26,167 nt of DNA. Origin: a virus. The stretch is taken from IMG/VR virus record IMGVR_UViG_3300042988_002296, positions 1 to 26,167 of that record. One strand, written 5' to 3'. The first letter of the stretch is position 1; the number at the start of each line of letters is the position of its first letter. This document shows positions 13,559 through 21,438 of this stretch, piece by piece. Under the pieces are notes generated by a model. The model was not told the DNA's origin. It was given only the letters and a program-made list of their open reading frames with translations, and did not search any database. The position numbers were made by a program, and so were the translations under genes.

Positions 13559-14043
13559 CCCGCCACGCTTGGATCCGTGATGACCTGCCGATACTGCACG
13601 CGGATGTTGATCGCCACCCCGACCTTGGGGCTATTGATCTTGATCCCGAAGGGAACCGATCCGTTATACCGGACCATCATCGCCGTCGCGGCGCCGGCTT
13701 CATTGGGCAGGGTCCAGAAGTTGCCCAGCCTGTGAAGGATGTCCGCCTTGAGGGATTCCCGGGCGAGCACCGGATCCGCCCCATCTCGCAGGATGCAGAT
13801 GAGATCCATCTCGACCTCATTGTGCCAGAGCCCATCCGACTGGTCCTGGTTCAGCACCACCTCGCGCAGGCTCTGCATGATGACCGCGGGAAAGTTGAGC
13901 ACGGCGGAAAGGTTGAGGACCTCTTCATGGACCTCGCGGATGGTGTTCTGATACCCGTTGCTTTCCGTCACCTGCTCGAGTTGGTACTTGAGGGCCCTCC
14001 GCATCCGGGTTTCGGCCATGTCGGCATTGGCGTACACACTCAT
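13555..14043 (-). CDS. Tail completion / tail terminator-like protein
   Basis: A 162-residue protein. Its ATG (14043) overlaps the TGA of the gp10-like gene as ATGA, and its own stop overlaps the next start the same way. It has an N-terminal helix with M-A-E-T-R-M-R-R-A-L-K, a strand N-E-V-E-M-D-L-I-C-I-L-R-D-G and a closing strand V-G-V-A-I-N-I-R-V-Q-Y-R-Q, a mixed alpha/beta layout seen in phage tail terminators that cap the tail tube for joining to the head. The order connector, gp10-like, this gene, tail tube matches the HK97-like plan. The specific family is not certain. Confidence 0.5.
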   Translation of the reverse strand: MSVYANADMAETRMRRALKYQLEQVTESNGYQNTIREVHEEVLNLSAVLNFPAVIMQSLREVVLNQDQSDGLWHNEVEMDLICILRDGADPVLARESLKADILHRLGNFWTLPNEAGAATAMMVRYNGSVPFGIKINSPKVGVAINIRVQYRQVITDPSVAG

Positions 14044-14435
14044 TCCACCAGCCTCCGGATGGCGTCCTCGAGAGCCTTGGAGTAGAGGGATTCCCCGTCT
14101 TCCTCAAAGGCCTCCTCGAGGTACAGGCGCTTCGGCAGGCGGTCGGTGCCGGTCTGGTGGTAATGCCAGTAGGGGGCGCCCCGGTTGAACACCTGGGATA
14201 CGATGCGGTCCTGGGTGACCTCGGTCAGGGAGCGGACGGATTGGTACAGGCGGCCGGTCCTGATGTTGAGCCCTAAGTCCCCCGACGTGCGGCCCGAGAG
14301 CCACTCGGAGCGAAACAGTTCCACCACCTCATTGCCGGCCTTGGCGAAGCCCTGCTCCAGGGCCTGCCGGTATCCATCCACACGCCCCCGGAGCTCGGCG
14401 ATGACTTCCTCGGTATTCACATGGACTATGACCAC
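14040..14435 (-). CDS. HK97 gp10-like head-tail joining protein
   Basis: A 131-residue protein starting at GTG 14435 immediately after the TAG of the connector gene. The first 50 residues are helical (YRQALEQGFAKAGNEVVELF), then R-T-G-R-L-Y-Q-S-V-R-S, a short strand region with H-Y-H-Q-T-G-T-D-R-L-P-K-R-L-Y-L, and a C-terminal helix ending IRRLVE. The R-T-G-x-L-x-x-S core followed by a strand and P-x-R-x-[FY]-L is typical of HK97 gp10 / virion morphogenesis proteins that act in head-tail joining. Position between connector and terminator-like genes agrees. Confidence 0.65.
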   Translation of the reverse strand: MVIVHVNTEEVIAELRGRVDGYRQALEQGFAKAGNEVVELFRSEWLSGRTSGDLGLNIRTGRLYQSVRSLTEVTQDRIVSQVFNRGAPYWHYHQTGTDRLPKRLYLEEAFEEDGESLYSKALEDAIRRLVE

Positions 14436-15320
14436 CTAGAGCCTCTTGTTCTGGTAGGTGTCCAGGAGCGCCACTATCTCCGGCAGGAAGCCGTACACGT
14501 TTTTGAGATCGGCGCGGGAGGCCCGATTCTCCCCGTCCTTGGAGACGATGATGTTCTCGAAGTTGTCCTGATTCCGGTACAGGTACCGGACATGCATCTC
14601 GCAGGCCTGCACCAGGTCAGGGTACGTCTCGGCCAGGGAGAGCGAGGAAGCCGCGCCAAGCGTTGCCGTGACAGGTGTCGGCGCGGCCCCTTCGACGCCC
14701 CCGCTCTGCAAGGCGTTGTTCAGGGTGGCGTATTCGGTGATGGTCTCCCCGGCCTCGAAGACCCCATAGATGGATTCGTAGGTGATGGAGAGGCTGGAGG
14801 TGGAGGCGATTCGACCCACGGCCATCGAGGTGGCCCCCTGGATGAAGCGGCCGGCCGTGAAGGTGGAGGCGCTCTTGCTCCAGGTGGATGACACGGCGTC
14901 CGCCGCGAGGCCCCCGGTGTAGATGATGCGGACGCTCTTGGGAGCGACCGAGGCCCATGGGGGAATGAGGAGAGAGTCGTTATAGGCGCCGTCGGCGGTG
15001 AAGTGGATGGCGCGGGAATCCCCCGACACGATGTAGTCCGTCGAGGGGACCAGGGTTTCGGACCCCGAATACTTGCCGGAGTTGTCGCAGTGGATAGACG
15101 TGACGGAGGCGATGGGATACGCCTTCGGACGGAATACCCGCTGCCCCAGATGGGGGTCGAAGTATTCCGTCCGCGAGGTGAGCTGAAGGCTATTCAGCCG
15201 GCGGAGGTGCTGGCCGATTTGGGTCGAGGCCGTGGCGATGAGCCTGAGAAAAACCCCGTCCTCATGGGCGGAGGTCTTTCCCAGGGCGTTCTTCACCCGG
15301 TTGAGGCTGGTGAGCTTCAT
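14436..15320 (-). CDS. Head-tail connector (gp6/gp15-like) with inserted domain
   Basis: A 294-residue protein. Residues 1-140 (NRVKNALGKTS, then ATASTQIGQHLRR, L-x-S-R-T-E-Y-F-D, Y-P-I-A-S-V-T-S-I) and 230-294 (ETYPDLVQACEMHVRYLYRN) match the helical head-tail connector that docks under the portal. Usual members are about 110-200 residues. The excess is a single Ser/Thr/Gly-rich beta segment, residues about 141-229, containing the motif A-G-R-F-I-Q-G-A-T-S-M-A-V-G-R followed by G-V-F-E-A-G-E-T-I-T. That pattern occurs as a small surface domain in several phage proteins. The start at ATG 15320 has a purine-rich leader (AAGGGG) about 13 bases away. Confidence 0.65.
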   Translation of the reverse strand: MKLTSLNRVKNALGKTSAHEDGVFLRLIATASTQIGQHLRRLNSLQLTSRTEYFDPHLGQRVFRPKAYPIASVTSIHCDNSGKYSGSETLVPSTDYIVSGDSRAIHFTADGAYNDSLLIPPWASVAPKSVRIIYTGGLAADAVSSTWSKSASTFTAGRFIQGATSMAVGRIASTSSLSITYESIYGVFEAGETITEYATLNNALQSGGVEGAAPTPVTATLGAASSLSLAETYPDLVQACEMHVRYLYRNQDNFENIIVSKDGENRASRADLKNVYGFLPEIVALLDTYQNKRL

Positions 15321-15341
15321 CCGTGGCCTCGGCCCCTTGGC

Positions 15342-15761
15342 TTAGTACGCGCCGATGACGTTGAGCGGGTACACGTCCACGGAGAAATTCATCCCGGTGG
15401 CGATGGTGCCGTTCACCAAGGTGTTGACCCGCACCTGATGGTCCCCGGGGTTGAAAAAGGCGAGCCACATCTCGCCGGATGCGGGGGTGTCGCCCTGCCC
15501 GCCTGTGACCTCGGTCGCGCCGAAGGGAACGGATACGAGATCCACGTAGGTCGAGGTGGCGGCGGCGGTGTTGGCCTGGAACAGAACCACGTAGAGCTCG
15601 TCATTGCTGACGATCTCGCAGGCGGTCCAGGCGATGCGGGCCGCCATCCATCCGCGACCACAGAAGACGGCCGTCTCCGCGGTGTCGGCGGCCACGAGGG
15701 CGGCGGCCTTGAGGGCGACGCCGCCCGATCCGTAGTCGATTCCGTAGGTTGCAATGGCCAT
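15342..15761 (-). CDS. Small head-associated protein, possible capsid decoration
   Basis: A 139-residue, Ala/Val/Thr-rich protein of alternating short strands (ALKAAALVAADTAETAVFCG, then ELYVVLFQANTAA) with few charges, starting at ATG 15761 after GGAG. Composition and length are like capsid decoration or cement proteins. It stands two genes downstream of the major capsid gene. I do not recognise a family, and a receptor-facing or unrelated structural role is possible. Confidence 0.5.
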   Translation of the reverse strand: MAIATYGIDYGSGGVALKAAALVAADTAETAVFCGRGWMAARIAWTACEIVSNDELYVVLFQANTAAATSTYVDLVSVPFGATEVTGGQGDTPASGEMWLAFFNPGDHQVRVNTLVNGTIATGMNFSVDVYPLNVIGAY

Positions 15762-15764
15762 TGT

Positions 15765-16031
15765 CTACTCCTTGGCGGTCACGCCGAACATGGGGCGGCT
15801 CTCGCCGGCGCCCTCACGGTTTTGTTTCTCTTCGCCGTAGTACATTCCGAAGGGGACTGCGCCCCCATGCGCTTCGGCCTTGGGCGAGGCGTAGACCGGC
15901 GCATCGTTGTTGAAATTGACGGACGGGTCCGCGGGGTCCCAGGTGGCCGCCAAGACCGGCACAGGCCCCGCCGGGGAGGCGGGAGCCGGGGCGCTGGCCC
16001 CTTGCATTTCGGTCTTGCGCGGCCTACCCAT
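15765..16031 (-). CDS. Small hypothetical protein next to the capsid gene
   Basis: An 88-residue protein starting at ATG 16031, which shares its A with the TAA stop of the capsid gene (TAATG). The first 30 residues are Ala/Pro-rich and basic at the start (MGRPRKTEM) and look disordered. The rest has W-D-P-A-D-P-S-V-N-F-N-N-D and P-F-G-M-Y-Y-G-E-E, short segments with aromatic residues. Its final codons GAG-TAG carry the ribosome site of the following gene. No family recognised; it is probably structural by position. Confidence 0.5.
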   Translation of the reverse strand: MGRPRKTEMQGASAPAPASPAGPVPVLAATWDPADPSVNFNNDAPVYASPKAEAHGGAVPFGMYYGEEKQNREGAGESRPMFGVTAKE

Positions 16032-16954
16032 TACGACACCGCGTTCTTCACGTTCTTGACGCGAACGAAGGAGCGGGTCTTGACCGGGGCCACGCCCATG
16101 TACCAATCGAGACGCGAGGTCTTGAAGTTGGTGGCGTCCTGCGCGCCCTCCACCTTGGGGGCCGCGCTCTGGAAGCCGGTCACCATCTCCTCGCCGAAGG
16201 TGACGATGTAGACCGAGCAGGCCGTTCCGCCCGTCAGGGTGTCGCCGTCCTCGACCGTGGACAGCATGTCGGTCCCCTTGCCGTCGCGCAGGACGATCCA
16301 GGGGATGCCCATGTAGAACGGGGTGAGGACGCCGAAGTCATTCTTCTCGTACACGATGTTCTGCTGGCCGGAACCGTTGGTCCGGGCGAGCTGGGACATG
16401 CGCAGGAAGGGCAGCCAGTTGGAGTAGATGAAGGTGGAGCCCGGCACCACGTCGGCATAGCCGAACGCGCTGTCCATGATGGCCATGGTCAGGACATCAC
16501 CGCCCGAGGTCGTGCCGGCGGCGACGTTCTGGGTGGTGTAATCGTTGATGGCCCAGTTGCGCAGGCCCTTGAGGGAGGTGCCGGCGCCGCCCTCGAAGAT
16601 GTCCACGGTCGCCTTGCGGGCGAGGGCGCGGATCTGCTGGGCCCGGTAGAAGGCAACCGCCTCGGGCTCCTCGGTGACGATTTTGTCGTCGACCTTGATC
16701 TTGCCGCCGTATGCCTTGGTCACGGAGGCGTAGGGCTTTACCGTCCCCTGACCCTCGGTGAAGTCCGAGCCGATGGCGCGGGCGCCGATGTTGGAGTCGA
16801 GAGTGTCCTCGACCGTCCAGCGCATCGTCCCGTTCGGGCGGTCCTGGACCGGGAGAACCTGGAGGGGGTGGTAGGTGCTCGCGTAGAGCTGGATGACGGC
16901 CCGCTCGGGGCCTTCGGGCAGGTGCTTACTCGCCTCGAGAAGTGAAAGGGCCAT
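16031..16954 (-). CDS. Major capsid protein, HK97 fold
   Basis: A 307-residue protein starting at ATG 16954 with AGGA at a good distance. It shows the segment order of HK97-like capsids of the short type without a delta domain: N-terminal arm (YASTYHPLQVLPVQDRPNG), E-loop with G-T-V-K-P-Y-A-S-V-T-K-A-Y-G-G-K-I-K-V-D, spine helix (AVAFYRAQQIRALARKATVD), then P-domain strands and a long C-terminal beta segment with S-V-Y-I-V-T-F-G-E-E-M-V-T-G-F-Q. It directly follows the scaffold gene, and size and position make the call firm. No protease gene is present, so assembly relies on the separate scaffold. Confidence 0.9.
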   Translation of the reverse strand: MALSLLEASKHLPEGPERAVIQLYASTYHPLQVLPVQDRPNGTMRWTVEDTLDSNIGARAIGSDFTEGQGTVKPYASVTKAYGGKIKVDDKIVTEEPEAVAFYRAQQIRALARKATVDIFEGGAGTSLKGLRNWAINDYTTQNVAAGTTSGGDVLTMAIMDSAFGYADVVPGSTFIYSNWLPFLRMSQLARTNGSGQQNIVYEKNDFGVLTPFYMGIPWIVLRDGKGTDMLSTVEDGDTLTGGTACSVYIVTFGEEMVTGFQSAAPKVEGAQDATNFKTSRLDWYMGVAPVKTRSFVRVKNVKNAVS

Positions 16955-16963
16955 GATGGTTCC

Positions 16964-17575
16964 TCATTTGAGGTACGCCATGGGGTCTTTTAAGAGGCCC
17001 GTCTGGGTCGTACCGTTGGTGTTCGGTTGCTTGCCAGACCCTTGGGAACCAGATGCCTTTTCAAGATGCGGATTCGACTTCAGGAACGCTGCGACCGCCT
17101 CGTCGGGCTTCGCCGCTACCGGCTCGCCCTTCTCATTGATGCGGTGATAGAAGGGCTTCCCTTCCTCCCCATGCCCGACCAGTCCCTCGGTCTGCATGAG
17201 CGCGAAAACCTGGTTGGGGCTTATCGCGCTGGAGGCGGCGGATACCACGGAGCTTTTCAGCTCCGCTGCCTTATTGGCTCGCTCCGCCTTGGTCGCCTTC
17301 TCCTCGGCCTGATTCCATTTCTGGGTCAGGTCGGCGAGCTGCTCCTGGAGGGCTCGAAGTTCGGGGGTTGCCCCTCCGCCCTTCTTGGCGTCCTCCAGCT
17401 TGGCGGCCAAGTCCTTCTTCTCGTTCTTCAGCGTCTCACGCTCGGCGGTGATGTCGGCGTTGGCCTTCTTCACCGTCTCGAGCGCCGACGCCTTGTCGAA
17501 CGCATCCTTGAGTTCCTGAACCAAACCCGGATTCGACTTGATGGCTTCGATTTCCAGGATCTGCTCTATCGGCAT
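16964..17575 (-). CDS. Capsid scaffold protein
   Basis: A 203-residue, Lys/Glu/Ala-rich protein between portal and capsid genes. Residues about 20-105 form a long charged coiled coil (ALETVKKANADITAERETLK and QLADLTQKWNQAEEKATKAE). The C-terminal half is Ala/Ser-rich, ending SGSGKQPNTN with a short hydrophobic tail. Coiled-coil scaffolds act as internal cores during procapsid assembly and leave afterwards. ATG 17575 has AAGGGA about six bases upstream. It is the first gene after a 119-base intergenic gap carrying a LexA-type site, so it may head a separately controlled transcript. Confidence 0.8.
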   Translation of the reverse strand: MPIEQILEIEAIKSNPGLVQELKDAFDKASALETVKKANADITAERETLKNEKKDLAAKLEDAKKGGGATPELRALQEQLADLTQKWNQAEEKATKAERANKAAELKSSVVSAASSAISPNQVFALMQTEGLVGHGEEGKPFYHRINEKGEPVAAKPDEAVAAFLKSNPHLEKASGSQGSGKQPNTNGTTQTGLLKDPMAYLK

Positions 17576-17660
17576 CGCAAGTTCCCTTATGCGGTGTTGG
17601 GCGACGTTCCCTTGCGCCCACGCTATAAGGGTACCTAGACGCCAGTAGGAAACAAGCGAC

Positions 17661-17685
17661 TATATACCCAAACGTTTGTTCGGTA
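17661..17685 (-). promoter_or_regulatory. LexA-type operator and possible promoter before the scaffold gene
   Basis: On the minus strand the bases read TACCGAACAAACGTTTG then GGTATATAGT. The core CGAAC-AAAC-GTTTG fits the Gram-positive SOS box GAAC-N4-GTTY. TATAGT immediately downstream (about 17661-17666) is a plausible -10 with the box covering the spacer; the -35 is weak (GATACC). It lies in the only sizeable gap of the head operon. A repressor bound here would block RNA polymerase. Function is inferred from sequence alone. Confidence 0.55.
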
Positions 17686-17694
17686 TCGGGGAAG

Positions 17695-19146
17695 TTACGA
17701 GGCCTTCGGGAAGGCTTCCGGCTTGGGCTCCACGGGGAGGGCGGGGGACGCGGAGTCTATTTCCGCATTAATCGCTTCCTGCTCCGCGGGGTCCGTGGTG
17801 ATGTCGCCGGTAATCCGCTTCATGGCCAGCCTCTTCCCGAGCTCGGAAGGGAAGCCGGCATTCCGGAGCTGCATCACCTGGTCCACCTTGTCCTTGAAGG
17901 ATCGGACATCGAAGGATGTGGGGTACTTGATGGAAAACTCGGAGCTCACCTTGAGGATGGCCGCGACGATTCCGACGACCTGGGTCTCGAAGGCTTGCAG
18001 GTCCATGGCGTGGGCAAAGAGGTTGGCATCCATGTCCTGGAAGTCATACGCCTTGGACACCCCGGACTGAGGGCCCGCCTGGGCGTTCTCGAGGGGCAGG
18101 GCCTCCTTGCCGGTGGCCTCGGACTGCGCGGCCAGGCCGAAGTATTGCCAGGCCTGGGCGTTGGCCTTGTCCACTATCTCGATGTTCTTTTCGAGATACC
18201 CCGGCTTGGCGGCCATGTCCTGGATGACCATTATCTCGCCGGTCTTCTCCTGGCTCGTGAGGCTGGGGAGATTGGTCGAGGGGTCGCGTTCGCGCTCGAT
18301 GCGGGACCCGTCCCAATCGTTCGATCCGATGACGAGGATGGATCCGTATTTCAAGATCTCCATGTTCGCCTTGGACAAGTGATTGTTGCCCATGATGAGG
18401 TGACGGGAGGAGGAGAAGAAGGTGGATTTCCCCAGGGTCTTGGAGGAATCGACCACGAAGGCGGACTGCACGGCCACCGGGACCACGCCGAAACCATGCT
18501 CGAATGCCTCGATGACTTGGCCCCTGTCGTCGTGCCTGTAGTACGCGGTCTCGGTCCAGGTCACGGTTTCCCGGCCGGAGTCCCCAGGCTGGGCGAACGC
18601 GTCTTCCTGGTCGATGTTCTCGGCCTGGGAGTAACGGAACCACAGGAGGCGCCCGTCCCTCCCCCATGCCCAGTTACGGACCTGCAAGGGGTGAAGGATG
18701 TTCAGGTACGGCATGCCCGCGGCCAGCTCCTGGGCCTTGTTCAGCATCATCCCCCGGGGCTTGTCCACGACACCGAAGATGGTCCCGTAGGCGCGCAGGT
18801 TGGGGCTCGCCTGGTTCTTCACAAAGTCGGACAGGGCTTGCCCGGATTGGTCGGCGCGGTCGATGAACCGCTTGAGGTCATCCGACTTGGTTTGCCTGTC
18901 TATCTTCTGGCGCATGATGAAGTCGCCGGCCGTGGAGATGAGCTTCTGGGTGGGATTGAAGAAGCCGACCCGGAACGGTTCCTTGCGCTTGGCCTTCTCG
19001 GTCGGGCTCTCATTGGGCAGGCCGTGGAAGAACGAATCCCCGGTATAGCATGCCTCGTCCTCATCGACGAGAACGCGGATGCGCTCCCACGCGGGCTTGA
19101 TGTCCCGGATCTCCTTATGCTCGGCCTCGAGAATTTTAACGTCCAT
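17695..19146 (-). CDS. Portal protein
   Basis: A 483-residue protein that forms the dodecameric DNA entry ring. It starts at ATG 19146 after GAGGTGG. The N-terminal half has R-V-G-F-F-N-P-T-Q-K-L-I-S-T-A-G-D, W-A-W-G-R-D-G-R-L-L-W-F-R-Y and P-V-A-V-Q-S-A. The long helical part near 300-400 includes LEKNIEIVDKANAQAWQYFG and Q-S-E-A-T-G-K-E-A-L-P, typical stem and crown segments, and the end is Pro-rich. The pattern is close to large SPP1-like portals. It lies between TerL with the 57-residue protein and the scaffold gene, as expected. The last residues (PVEPKPEAFP) look disordered. Confidence 0.85.
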   Translation of the reverse strand: MDVKILEAEHKEIRDIKPAWERIRVLVDEDEACYTGDSFFHGLPNESPTEKAKRKEPFRVGFFNPTQKLISTAGDFIMRQKIDRQTKSDDLKRFIDRADQSGQALSDFVKNQASPNLRAYGTIFGVVDKPRGMMLNKAQELAAGMPYLNILHPLQVRNWAWGRDGRLLWFRYSQAENIDQEDAFAQPGDSGRETVTWTETAYYRHDDRGQVIEAFEHGFGVVPVAVQSAFVVDSSKTLGKSTFFSSSRHLIMGNNHLSKANMEILKYGSILVIGSNDWDGSRIERERDPSTNLPSLTSQEKTGEIMVIQDMAAKPGYLEKNIEIVDKANAQAWQYFGLAAQSEATGKEALPLENAQAGPQSGVSKAYDFQDMDANLFAHAMDLQAFETQVVGIVAAILKVSSEFSIKYPTSFDVRSFKDKVDQVMQLRNAGFPSELGKRLAMKRITGDITTDPAEQEAINAEIDSASPALPVEPKPEAFPKAS

Positions 19147-19309
19147 GTTCCACCTCTTCGATTATCTCCCGGCCGTCATAGGAATTGTGGATGACCAGGA
19201 CGTTTCCATTCTCCAGGTATTCGACCCTTGGGACGCACTCGCATTGCCCCGCGCTCTCGGTGTCATGCGGCTCCAAGTCATTCACGGGATAGACATGCCT
19301 GATGCTCAT
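19136..19309 (-). CDS. 57-residue conserved phage protein between TerL and portal
   Basis: A 57-residue protein from ATG 19309, which overlaps the TerL TGA as ATGA; its own end overlaps the portal start by 11 bases. It reads MSIRHVYPVNDLEPHDTESA, two closely spaced Cys (C-E-C), then V-L-V-I-H-N-S-Y-D-G-R-E. The combination H-V-x-P-x-N-D-L-x-x-H near the start and V-x-H-N-S-x-D-x-R at the end is, from memory, a recurring small protein found beside portal or terminase genes in many podo- and siphoviruses. Its role is not known to me; the Cys pair suggests possible metal binding. Confidence 0.6.
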   Translation of the reverse strand: MSIRHVYPVNDLEPHDTESAGQCECVPRVEYLENGNVLVIHNSYDGREIIEEVEHGR

Positions 19310-20631
19310 ACCGAATACCCTCCAGAGACATAGCGCCCGCCCCCGGACACAACGGGGAAGCGGTAATCGATGTAGTACCCGAGCCCATCGGAGATATGCC
19401 CGATGTCGGGGTCGCTGAAATTCCCGTTCAGAAACTCCTCCATGGTCGCGCGCTGGAGGTCGTGGATAAGAGGCTTGCAGTTCTTCCCGATGAGCAGGCC
19501 GACCTCTCCGGCGGCATTGCGTAGGCGGGCGTTGACGGCGTTCAGCCTGTCCTTGCGCTTCGGATGGGACGGCTTGACCTTGATGGATAGGCCGCGAGCC
19601 CCGGCGAACCCTTTACGGATAAGGGTGATGTCGGTCTTGCCGGCGCCGTGGGCGGTGCGGCTGTTGGCGGCGGGGTCGGGGAAGACCTCGTAATGGAAGT
19701 CCTTCCCGAAGTGATTGAGGATGCGCTCGCATGCGGCATCGGTATCGCAGTTGCGGAAGGCGAAGGACTCGATGACCACCGGCACCAGGCGGCCCCCGAC
19801 GTACTCCTCCTGGATAGCCACCGAGCACATGGGGTCGAAGTTGAAATCCATGGCGATGATGATGGGGCGCATCGGGTCCGCCTGCCGAGGCTCGGTCAGG
19901 TTCCAGGCTCCGAACGCATGGTAGGCCAGCCCGTCGAATCCCTCGAAGGACCCCTCGTACTCCTGGCGGAATATCCGCTCATCCATCGAGCGCTTGGCGG
20001 CCTCGATTTCCTTGGGGGCGAGCACGTCCGAGGAGAACCAATGGTAGTAGGCCCATTCCGGATCCTCGGGGCACTCGAGGTATGACCCTTCCCCGGGAAG
20101 GCTCTTGGGGATGGCCCCGCCGCAAGCGTATAGGGCGAGGTCGTACCAATGGTTTCGACCCTCGGGAACCCCATCGAGATAGGCCCACCCCCCGGTATCG
20201 GACAGGACGGGCCGGATGTTGGCCTCCCACCCGCCGGGCTTGGTGTCGGCGAGCTCGGTGATGTGGCATCCATGCCAGGGCTGGCCCTCGATGCGCTGGG
20301 GCTTGTCGAGGCCCACGACGTGGATCTCGGTCCCGTTGAGGAGGGTCACGCAAAGGTCGGTCTCGCTCGGCTCCTTGATCCAGAAGGGGCGGGTTTGGCT
20401 CTTCACCCGATCCCAGAAGATGGCCTTGGCCTGGCTGCGCGTGGGAGCGCCGTGGAAGTACCGATGTCGGGGGTTGCGCAGGGCGGAGGTCAAGACCTTC
20501 CGGGATCCGATGAGGGTCTTCCTCGAGCGCCGGCCCGATGGGACCACGAAGAATCTGTGGGTCTTGTCCCGGAGGAGCTGGGCCTGGATAGGGGTCAGCC
20601 CTTCGAGCTTGACGGGCAGAGCGTCAACCAT
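19306..20631 (-). CDS. terL: Terminase large subunit
   Basis: A 441-residue packaging ATPase-nuclease. I take ATG 20631, which overlaps the TerS stop by 8 bases (ATGGTTGA), as the start; a 23-codon Pro/Ser-rich extension to 20700 would lie inside TerS. The Walker A loop is PSGRRSRKT (31-39). The expected Walker B strand is H-I-T-E-L-A-D (123-129), with Glu at the catalytic position but Thr before it. The coupling motif lies near L-D-G-V-P-E-G-R-N-H (152-161). The RNase-H-like nuclease has Asp262 (IIIAMDFNFDP), Asp319 (FPDPAAN) and Asp415 (HISDGLGY). It cuts and pumps DNA into the procapsid with TerS and the portal. Gene order supports this firmly. Confidence 0.9.
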   Translation of the reverse strand: MVDALPVKLEGLTPIQAQLLRDKTHRFFVVPSGRRSRKTLIGSRKVLTSALRNPRHRYFHGAPTRSQAKAIFWDRVKSQTRPFWIKEPSETDLCVTLLNGTEIHVVGLDKPQRIEGQPWHGCHITELADTKPGGWEANIRPVLSDTGGWAYLDGVPEGRNHWYDLALYACGGAIPKSLPGEGSYLECPEDPEWAYYHWFSSDVLAPKEIEAAKRSMDERIFRQEYEGSFEGFDGLAYHAFGAWNLTEPRQADPMRPIIIAMDFNFDPMCSVAIQEEYVGGRLVPVVIESFAFRNCDTDAACERILNHFGKDFHYEVFPDPAANSRTAHGAGKTDITLIRKGFAGARGLSIKVKPSHPKRKDRLNAVNARLRNAAGEVGLLIGKNCKPLIHDLQRATMEEFLNGNFSDPDIGHISDGLGYYIDYRFPVVSGGGRYVSGGYSV

Positions 20632-21160
20632 CCCGGGCCTCGAGGGCGTCGGCGATGCGGGCGAGCTGGGTTTGGGTGGACTCGGGGTCGGGATCGCCAC
20701 CCCGCTTTTTGTCGAAGGCCCCGAGGTGATTGCCGAGGAGCTCCAACGCCTTCATCTTGTCGGGGAAGCGCACCTCTACCCACACATCCCCGTCCTTGCC
20801 CCGCTTCTCGTTGATGGAGGCGAACACAGTGCCGTCGAGCTCCTCGAAGGGCTTGAGGGTGGTCCCGGACTCGTTAATATTTTGGAACTGGGATTTGATG
20901 TCGAGAAAGGCGAATTTGGCCAGCTCGGCTATGACTTCATCGACAGAAACCCGCGCCCGAAGGCTTGCAGCGTCCTTTAGCTGGGTGATTCTGGCCTTGA
21001 TATTCGCTTGGGTTAACAGGCGCGATGCTTGTTGAGCGGCGGCCTTGGGGGAGTACTTGGCGCGGATGGCGGCCTTCTTGCCGTCGTAGTCCAGGAGGTA
21101 CTCCCGGCAAAACTGTTCTTGCTGGGGGGTGAGGCTAGGCGGGGACGAGGGCCGCGTCAT
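20624..21160 (-). CDS. terS: Terminase small subunit
   Basis: A 178-residue protein starting at ATG 21160 with GAGG five bases upstream. The N-terminal DNA-binding part is the classic TerS signature: L-T-P-Q-Q-E-Q-F-C-R-E-Y-L, D-G-K-K-A-A-I-R-A-K-Y-S-P-K-A-A-A-Q-Q-A-S-R-L-L and A-R-I-T-Q-L. A central helix and a beta segment (DVWVEVRFPDKMKALELLGNHLGAF) follow, matching the Terminase_2 family. The C-terminus (about 155-178) is acidic then helical and would contact TerL. It recognises the packaging site on the concatemer. Its start overlaps the end of the LexA-like gene by 26 bases. Confidence 0.9.
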   Translation of the reverse strand: MTRPSSPPSLTPQQEQFCREYLLDYDGKKAAIRAKYSPKAAAQQASRLLTQANIKARITQLKDAASLRARVSVDEVIAELAKFAFLDIKSQFQNINESGTTLKPFEELDGTVFASINEKRGKDGDVWVEVRFPDKMKALELLGNHLGAFDKKRGGDPDPESTQTQLARIADALEARDG

Positions 21161-21374
21161 GGGGCCTCGTTAGGCGGATAGCCCGCTTCTGGCCGGTGAT
21201 GCGGTGGATAGCGCCCTTCTTTTGCAGGGCGACCATAACCTGCCAGACCGATTGGGTCGAGGTGATGCTGAATCGGTGGCCGATTTCACGGTAGGTGGGG
21301 GCAATCTTGTCCTGCTCTATTCGGGCCTGGATGAAGGACAAGATTTCAGACTGCCGCTCAGTCAGGCCGCGCAT
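21135..21374 (-). CDS. Stand-alone LexA-like winged-helix DNA-binding protein
   Basis: A 79-residue protein corresponding to just the N-terminal domain of LexA: L-T-E-R-Q-S-E-I-L-S-F-I, A-P-T-Y-R-E-I-G-H-R-F, a recognition helix S-T-Q-S-V-W-Q-V-M-V-A-L, then K-K-G-A-I-H-R and the wing Q-K-R-A-I-R-L. The P-T-x-R-E-I-G and R-A-I-x-L spacing is close to Bacillus-type LexA. There is no Ala-Gly cleavage site and no Ser-Lys peptidase, so it cannot inactivate itself after RecA activation. It is the first gene of the packaging operon and overlaps TerS. LexA-type sites upstream of it and in the portal-scaffold gap are plausible targets. The ribosome site is weak. Confidence 0.8.
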   Translation of the reverse strand: MRGLTERQSEILSFIQARIEQDKIAPTYREIGHRFSITSTQSVWQVMVALQKKGAIHRITGQKRAIRLTRPHDAALVPA

Positions 21375-21421
21375 CTTGAATCAATAGTAGCAGGTAACAT
21401 GGGAATGTCTCACTACTAAAT

Positions 21422-21438
21422 TACCGAACATTCGATAG
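21422..21438 (+). promoter_or_regulatory. Degenerate copy of the LexA-type site upstream of the LexA-like gene
   Basis: TACCGAACATTCGATAG shares 13 of 17 positions, including an exact TACCGAACA, with the site at 17669-17685. It lies 48 bases before the ATG of the LexA-like gene, in an intergenic gap. It contains the short palindrome CGAA-CA-TTCG. Autoregulation is a reasonable inference. Confidence 0.4.

Noticed and set aside
18174-18204. TATCTCGA/TCGAGATA inverted repeat
   Set aside because: It lies inside the portal coding sequence and is adequately explained by codon content; no nearby start.
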